From GCA-002790615 sp964438025 (GTDB lineage: Bacteria; Patescibacteriota; Minisyncoccia; Moranbacterales; UBA2206), in the NCBI GenBank assembly GCA_964438025.1, contig CAYTIK010000009.1, positions 1-33,600 of the forward strand: DNA of 33,600 nucleotides, in the 5' to 3' direction. Shown here piece by piece: positions 30,487-33,600 of the stretch. Position 1 is the first letter of the stretch. Each line of letters starts with the position of its first letter. The position numbers and the translations under genes were made by a program. The notes beneath the pieces are model-generated. The model did not search any database. It was not told where the DNA came from and worked only from the letters and a program-made list of their open reading frames with translations.

Positions 30487-31302
30487 TTATTCTAAAGGGC
30501 TTTTGATATTTTTGAGCATCGGATTGGTTACCTGGGTATATATTTGTGTCGTTCTAATATTGGCATGTCCCAAAAGTTCTTGTACATAGCGCACATCCAC
30601 GCCGTTTTCCAAAAGATGAGTGGCAAAGCTGTGGCGCAGGGAATGAAAAGTGGCGTCTTTCTGAATGCCGGATTTTTGAAGCGCATTCTCAAAAATTTTT
30701 TGTGCGGTCCTTTCGGTAAGTTTTCCGCCTCGCTCACTGGCAAAAACATAGTCATTGATATTTTTATTTAAAATTAATTTTTCAATACTCTTTACTAATT
30801 TTTCCGGAAAAATAGTGATGCGATCTTTGTTTCCCTTGGCACCCTTGAGATGAATGGTTAATTCCGCTAAATTTAGATCTTTGACTTTTAAATTAATAAT
30901 TTCGCTGACACGCAAGCCACCAGAATAGGCGAGTGCTATCATCAGATTATGTTTTTCATTACTTATAGTTGCCAGTATTAATTGGATTTCATCTCTAGAT
31001 AAAACAATTGGTAATTTGCTTGGAGTTTTGGCAAAACGAATATCAATTTTTCCGCGATATTTTAAAACATTCCAGCAGAAAAAATTAATAGCTTGCAAAC
31101 TTTGATTTATGGTCTGCGAAGACAGCCCCTTGTTTATTTTGGATAATAAATATTCTTTGATAAAATCAATATCAACTAAATCAAAGTTTTTTTGCTTGAC
31201 GCGCAAATATTCAGCCACACAACTTACGTAACTTTTGACAGTTTTAGGACTATAATTTCGCAATCTTAACTCATTTTCTAATTTTTTCAAATAGACGTCC
31301 AT
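30487..31302 (-). CDS. Tyrosine recombinase, candidate integron-type integrase
   Basis: This 271-residue enzyme has an N-terminal SAM-like core-binding domain (1-90) and a catalytic domain with Arg131 (SGGLRVSEI), Lys156, His220 and Arg223 (HSLRHSFATH), His246 (LGH) and the nucleophile Tyr255 (TTQIYTQV). It ends in KNIKSPLE, like the SPLD end of integron integrases, and the LPIVLSRDEIQLIL segment also resembles them. It lacks the extra stretch of about 20 or more residues that classical IntI carries before the HxxR box, so by sequence alone it would be called XerC/D-like. The position, divergent from an attI-like site and attC array, argues for an integron integrase. The start is the ATG at 31302, after promoter Pint; an in-frame start upstream at 31395 would run through the attI region. 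Confidence 0.88.
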   Translation of the reverse strand: MDVYLKKLENELRLRNYSPKTVKSYVSCVAEYLRVKQKNFDLVDIDFIKEYLLSKINKGLSSQTINQSLQAINFFCWNVLKYRGKIDIRFAKTPSKLPIVLSRDEIQLILATISNEKHNLMIALAYSGGLRVSEIINLKVKDLNLAELTIHLKGAKGNKDRITIFPEKLVKSIEKLILNKNINDYVFASERGGKLTERTAQKIFENALQKSGIQKDATFHSLRHSFATHLLENGVDVRYVQELLGHANIRTTQIYTQVTNPMLKNIKSPLE

Positions 31303-31320
31303 TGATATATTTGCTATAAT
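31292..31320 (+). promoter_or_regulatory. Candidate cassette promoter Pc
   Basis: TAGACG (31292-31297), 17 bases, then TATAAT (31315-31320) preceded by TGC is a perfect extended -10. It overlaps the start codon of the integrase gene and reads rightward through the attI-like site into cassette 1, the position expected of an integron Pc promoter. Confidence 0.6.
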
Positions 31321-31334
31321 TAAATCACAAATAA

Positions 31335-31363
31335 ATTGTACATAATATTCGCAAGAATCGCAA
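31335..31363 (-). promoter_or_regulatory. Candidate integrase promoter Pint
   Basis: On the minus strand TTGCGA (complement of 31358-31363), 17 bases, then TACAAT (complement of 31335-31340) would start transcription near 31328, about 26 nt before the integrase ATG. It is back to back with Pc. Confidence 0.5.
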
Positions 31364-31375
31364 TATCGTGTCCAA

Positions 31376-31410
31376 TATGCGAAAACACTTCGCATACAAA
31401 CGAGTTATCG
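31376..31410 (+). other. attI-like recombination site
   Basis: The core GTTATCG (31404-31410) is preceded by CTTCGCATACAAACGA, which resembles the right ends of attC1 and attC2 (AACTTC...GAC or GAAC before GTT). TATGCGAA (31376-31383) and TTCGCATA (31389-31396) form an 8-bp hairpin as L boxes, but no symmetric left R box is seen, as expected for attI rather than attC. The crossover would fall between G31404 and T31405. Confidence 0.6.
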
Positions 31411-32122
31411 GAAATAGTCAAAAATCTCTCTCAATTTATATTTTAATTTTTTGGCAATTTTCGGGTCGGAATAACTCGTTAATTTATGTAAGCAATAATC
31501 AACTAATCAATAAAATCTATGAAATTTGAAACAATGGGGATGGACATAAAACCCGAAACGCCTAAGCAGGAAGCCATAAGCGACCCGGCGTTGGCTGATT
31601 TGTACAGACATGCGGATGACGCCGGAAGAAATCGACGAAGCTTAGAAGAAATTAAGCAAACTGCGGAAGAGATTGCCTCGAAACTATATGAGCTTGGTGC
31701 GACAAATTTGCCGCCTGAATCAAAATTGGGCGAGGCATATGTTTCCGCTTCCAAAATTAAAGAAAGTTATCAAGATGTTGAACAAGCACAGTCGGCAATG
31801 AAAAGAATCGCTTCGTTGATTTTTGAAAGTGATGGTTTCCAAAGCGCGTCAGAAAAATGGAAACAAAACCAGGGATAAAATTGCCAAAAAATTAAATTTC
31901 TTTTATTAGGAAAGAGATTTTTGACTACATCCGATAACAACGCATATCTGGCTACAGGAAAATCACTCAAATGTATATTCCAAGGATGTGATTTTCCCTC
32001 CGCCCAAATTTTCATCCCTTAGTCCGATGAAGGTTTAGGCGGAGATAATTAAAGCAAGTATTGTCTGAAAACAAAAGTTGTCCTGCTAAGTCGGGATGAA
32101 AACTTCAGATGATGCGTGGACG
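31405..32122 (+). mobile_element. Integron cassette 1
   Basis: This 718-bp unit lies between the attI crossover and the crossover in attC1. It holds one plus-strand gene followed by attC1, in normal cassette orientation. The 5' end (31404-31428 and 31442-31461) and the sequence before attC1 (31914-31938 and 31877-31896) are complementary over 25 positions with two mismatches and over 20 positions perfectly. In the excised circle these arms would abut the attC hairpin and extend its stem. Confidence 0.65.
31519..31878 (+). CDS. Cassette 1 protein, hypothetical helical protein
   Basis: This 119-residue soluble protein is mostly helical (SDPALADLYRHADDAGRNRR, then SLEEIKQTAEEIASKLYELG and a final helix QDVEQAQSAMKRIASLIFE). 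It has no signal peptide, membrane segment or motif I recognise. The stop codon at 31876-31878 touches the 3' complementary arm of the cassette. No strong ribosome binding site precedes the ATG at 31519, and expression probably depends on Pc. Being the first cassette after attI, it would be the most strongly expressed one in an integron. Several of the MK/MG codons close by (ATG at 31534 and 31540) could also serve as starts. Confidence 0.65.
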   Translation: MKFETMGMDIKPETPKQEAISDPALADLYRHADDAGRNRRSLEEIKQTAEEIASKLYELGATNLPPESKLGEAYVSASKIKESYQDVEQAQSAMKRIASLIFESDGFQSASEKWKQNQG

Positions 32123-32128
32123 TTGGGC
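31932..32128 (+). repeat. attC1, long (197 nt) attC-like site
   Basis: R'' is CGATAAC (31932-31938) and the right R box is GTTGGGC (32122-32128). The L boxes CGCATATCTG (31942-31951) and CAGATGATGCG (32107-32117) pair with a single extrahelical G, a hallmark of attC sites. The interior adds a perfect 10-bp hairpin GGAAAATCAC/GTGATTTTCC (31959-31999), a CTCCGCC/GGCGGAG pair and a TTTTCATCCC/GGGATGAAAA pair. R'' matches the start of its own cassette (GTTATCG) rather than the downstream R box, as expected for integrated cassettes. Confidence 0.65.
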
Positions 32129-32191
32129 GAAATTTTAAAAAACAAACTTTTTCATTTTATATTTGAGCCCTTTTGAAATTTTTTGATAAAG

Positions 32192-32219
32192 AAAAAACCG
32201 CCTTGGAATTCCTTGGCGG
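32192..32219 (-). terminator. Terminator of the cassette 2 gene
   Basis: CCGCC (32198-32202) and GGCGG (32215-32219) flank the palindrome GGAATTCC. On the minus strand the stem is followed by six T. It lies about 42 bases after the stop at 32262. Confidence 0.75.
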
Positions 32220-32261
32220 AAGCAGTAGGGTCTGCTCAGTCCTTATTTCATCTCGGCGTAC

Positions 32262-32498
32262 TTATGCGGATGTTCGCCCGTCGAAAATATTTTTCTTCGC
32301 CCACTTGTACGGGCGAACTGTAAGGGAATAGATGACGACCACCATAAACCACGAAAAGAAAAACATTATTCCGTAAACTACGAGATAAATGTAATCGCCA
32401 AAACCAAGCGTTCCCTCTCTCACTCGTTGCTTGAGTTCCTCGCTGCTCAGGCTCAGTATAGCCGATAATTCCAAAAACCTGCGATATAATCTTTTCAT
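32262..32498 (-). CDS. Cassette 2 protein, small single-pass membrane protein
   Basis: This 78-residue protein has a basic N-terminal part (MKRLYRRFLEL), a helix SSEELKQRVREG, one long hydrophobic segment (about 34-62, IYLVVYGIMFFFSWFMVVV) and a basic aromatic tail YKWAKKN. I do not recognise the family. The ATG at 32498 has a strong AGGAGG ribosome binding site six bases upstream and a consensus promoter, unlike most genes in this window. Orientation is opposite to the attC sites. Small membrane proteins are common cargo in cassette arrays, including toxin-like ones, but nothing here proves a toxin. Confidence 0.75.
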   Translation of the reverse strand: MKRLYRRFLELSAILSLSSEELKQRVREGTLGFGDYIYLVVYGIMFFFSWFMVVVIYSLTVRPYKWAKKNIFDGRTSA

Positions 32499-32545
32499 GA
32501 CATCCTCCTATGTCCTATGATTGATACCGAGAGTAGTATCGAATT

Positions 32546-32574
32546 AGTGTAGCAGAAAACTGCCAGTCTGTCAA
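32546..32574 (-). promoter_or_regulatory. Promoter of the cassette 2 gene
   Basis: On the minus strand TTGACA (complement of 32569-32574), 17 bases, then TACACT (complement of 32546-32551) preceded by TGC. This is a near-consensus extended promoter, giving a leader of about 40 nt. Confidence 0.75.
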
Positions 32575-32691
32575 GCCCACAAAAAAATTTGTCAAAATTA
32601 TATAGAAATGTCATACCCACAAAAAAATTTCAAAAGGGCTCTTTTTTAATAAGGTAAGTTTGTTTTTTAAAACTCAAGGGGTCGCTGCGCT

Positions 32692-32740
32692 TTTGCCCCG
32701 CTCATTGTTAATAAATTTACATATAGGTAAGCGGGGCAAA
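32692..32740. repeat. Hairpin TTTGCCCCGCT...AGCGGGGCAAA
   Basis: Two perfect 11-nt arms (32692-32702 and 32730-32740) enclose 27 AT-rich bases. It sits directly before attC2 and interrupts the complementary arm of cassette 2, so it may be a later insertion or a terminator-like element. Confidence 0.65.
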
Positions 32741-32745
32741 CCCTC

Positions 32746-32845
32746 GCCTAACAACGCGATATACGGCTCGGGGCTCGGCTCGCCCCTCGCCCAAATTTTC
32801 CTCGCTTTCAGCTCGGAAAACTTCGTATATCGGTGAACGTTAGGC
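32746..32845 (+). repeat. attC2, 100-nt attC site
   Basis: R'' GCCTAAC (32746-32752) and R' GTTAGGC (32839-32845) are perfect complements and match the RYYYAAC/GTTRRRY consensus. The L boxes CGATATACG (32757-32765) and CGTATATCG (32824-32832) are also perfect complements, separated from the R boxes by short unpaired stretches of unequal length (4 and 6 nt). The interior carries GCCCAAATTTTC, shared with attC1. Confidence 0.78.
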
Positions 32846-32905
32846 GAAATGCCGCAAGGAAAAAAAAGGGGCGGCACATCGCCTAACACGGCGTATCTGG
32901 CTACA
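32840..32905 (+). mobile_element. Gene-less cassette 3 start and left half of attC3
   Basis: GTTAGGCGAAATGCCGC (32839-32855) is complementary to GCGGCACATCGCCTAAC (32871-32887) apart from a two-base bulge on each side. This is the head-to-R'' relation seen in cassettes 1 and 2, but only about 15 bases lie between, so there is no gene. GCCTAAC (32881-32887) followed by ACGGCGTATCTGGCTACA copies the left half of attC1 (AACGCATATCTGGCTACA). I find no matching right half downstream within the window. Confidence 0.55.
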
Positions 32906-32964
32906 TAAAAGATAAAAATCAATATAATTTTTCCTTTAATAAATTAGCTTTTTATAATTTTTTG

Positions 32965-32999
32965 CCAAAACAAAACCCAGTATAAATTTCATACTGGGT
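32965..32999 (-). terminator. Terminator of the last minus-strand gene
   Basis: ACCCAGTAT (32975-32983) and ATACTGGGT (32991-32999) pair perfectly around a 7-nt loop. On the minus strand TTTTGTTTTGG follows. It lies 30 bases beyond the stop at 33029. Confidence 0.8.
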
Positions 33000-33028
33000 G
33001 ACCTGCTTTATGCCTGCAGGCGGAAGGG

Positions 33029-33403
33029 CTAGGCCAGCGCGAACAACTCGAAGGTGATGTTTTTCCAACAATCGGGATCGTTCCGTTTATCCAAGTGAGT
33101 CAGATAAATCACTTGGTGAACGCCCCAAAACGTTGGGTTAGCATCAGTCTTCATGCCGATCAGGTGGACTCTGGCGACGATCTCATCCTTGATACTGAAC
33201 GTGACCGTTCTTCTCAAGTTCCACACACTCCCGTTGTCATTTCTATCAATAGAACTTGAATAGATATGACTGGGAAGTTTGCGGTGAGGCCATTGCCAGT
33301 CTGGCGATGTTAACTCCGGCTTGGTAAACGCCATGTTGGTAAAAGTTAACTGGGATATGAATCTCATCGCCTCCGCCACACTTGCCGTAATTCTCATCTC
33401 CAT
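33029..33403 (-). CDS. Hypothetical protein with strong expression signals
   Basis: This 124-residue soluble protein mixes strand-like segments (RRTVTFSIKDEIVARVHLIG, VHQVIYLTHLDK) with Trp/His-rich loops. It has no signal peptide, membrane helix or recognised motif. The start is the ATG at 33403, with AAAGGAGG five to six bases upstream; a longer frame from 33499 covers only the leader. Its own consensus promoter and terminator make it a single-gene unit. Its GC content is visibly higher than that of the neighbours. With cassette 2 it shares the layout promoter, leader, AGGAGG, gene, terminator, so it may be another mobile gene, although the array signature ends before it. Confidence 0.75.
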   Translation of the reverse strand: MEMRITASVAEAMRFISQLTFTNMAFTKPELTSPDWQWPHRKLPSHIYSSSIDRNDNGSVWNLRRTVTFSIKDEIVARVHLIGMKTDANPTFWGVHQVIYLTHLDKRNDPDCWKNITFELFALA

Positions 33404-33512
33404 GGTGTCCTCCTTTCTGCTCGTTAGGAGCAATGAAGCTTGCCAAGGATGGAGGGCCTTAACAAGCGTCAGGGTTAGGGGGTTAACGTTGGATGTCAAT
33501 GTACGATTTTAC

Positions 33513-33541
33513 ATAGTAGCATACTTTAACTATTTTGTCAA
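33513..33541 (-). promoter_or_regulatory. Promoter of the last minus-strand gene
   Basis: On the minus strand TTGACA (complement of 33536-33541), 17 bases, then TACTAT (complement of 33513-33518) preceded by TGC. Transcription would start near 33506, giving a leader of about 100 nt that contains GTTGGAT-type sequence (33488-33494) and no second gene. Confidence 0.75.
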
Positions 33542-33600
33542 TCGCAAAATCCTACATTCTACCCACAAGTGCAACATTGGGATGAAAAAGAACTTTCTAT

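Larger units (their letters stand above)
32123..32839 (+). mobile_element. Integron cassette 2
   Basis: This 717-bp unit lies between the crossovers in attC1 and attC2. It contains a minus-strand gene with promoter and terminator. Its ends are complementary in three nested blocks: GTTGGGCGA (32122-32130) with TCGCCTAAC (32744-32752), TTTTAAAAAACAAACTT (32133-32149) with 32656-32672 (perfect), and 32165-32185 with 32620-32641 (one extra A). The 32692-32740 hairpin is inserted in the 3' arm. Confidence 0.65.

Noticed and set aside
31770..32922. Minus-strand reading frames 31770-32015 and 32674-32922, both containing VARYA-L-DV peptides.
   Set aside because: They are translations of the related left halves of attC1 and attC3 and overlap the recombination sites. 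The shared peptide is a consequence of the repeat, not a protein family.
33131..33138. GTTGGGT inside the last gene, and GTTGGAT at 33488, as further attC right boxes.
   Set aside because: Neither is preceded by an L box matching attC3, and the first lies in coding sequence. GTTRRRY alone is too short to mean anything.

Overview
The window looks like a chromosomal segment of a Patescibacteria (Candidate Phyla Radiation) bacterium of the Parcubacteria-like kind. That placement is inference. It rests on the AT-rich sequence, the scarcity of Shine-Dalgarno motifs in front of most genes, the abundance of multi-membrane glycosyltransferases and right-handed beta-helix proteins, an orphan four-helix-bundle (S23/IVP-like) gene, and spacers packed with short tandem repeats. 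TGA is used as a normal stop, so this is not the Gracilibacteria/SR1 code.

Positions 1-30405 form a cell-envelope polysaccharide region. On the plus strand (1-5888) are a coiled-coil protein, a DPM1-like glycosyltransferase, the four-helix-bundle protein, a UDP-glucose 6-dehydrogenase, a GT4 glycosyltransferase and a flippase-like integral membrane protein (UPF0104/PF03706). On the minus strand (15535 down to 6051) is an operon of a membrane-anchored beta-helix protein, GT-C (GT39-like) transferases, a GH28 polygalacturonase-like enzyme and a metallophosphoesterase. A lone plus-strand GT39-like gene (15563-17314) diverges from it. A second minus operon (20901 to 17368) holds a thymidylate-kinase-like protein, a Wzx-type flippase and a secreted beta-helix/coiled-coil protein. 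Further minus genes are a divergent RtcB RNA ligase, two GT4 enzymes, a large membrane protein with a small partner, a GT2 polyprenyl-phosphate transferase and a WecC/WbpA-type nucleotide-sugar dehydrogenase. Together they could make UDP-uronic acids, load sugars onto lipid carriers, assemble and flip an acidic glycan, and trim it outside the membrane.

Between 23782 and 24138 there is no gene but a strong candidate structured RNA of about 320 nt, with its own promoter, at least six hairpins and a GC-rich intrinsic terminator. I cannot assign it to a known family.

Positions 30487-33028 look like an integron. A tyrosine recombinase is transcribed leftward. Back-to-back promoters (Pint leftward, Pc rightward) overlap its start. 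An attI-like site lies about 100 bp upstream of its start codon. Then follow cassettes separated by attC-like sites: one of 197 nt with an extrahelical base in the L box, one of 100 nt with textbook GCCTAAC/GTTAGGC ends, and the left half of a third. The recombinase is short and lacks the insertion that marks classical IntI. The two gene-bearing cassettes end in long mutually complementary arms, which would flank attC only in the excised circle. This is the most interesting part of the window.

A recurring side theme is the repeats: GTCATTC-type palindromes, CCCCTTT/AAAGGGG palindromes, several unrelated 7-9 nt tandem repeats that have in places been read into apparent N-termini, and one palindromic repeat inserted in frame inside a glycosyltransferase gene.
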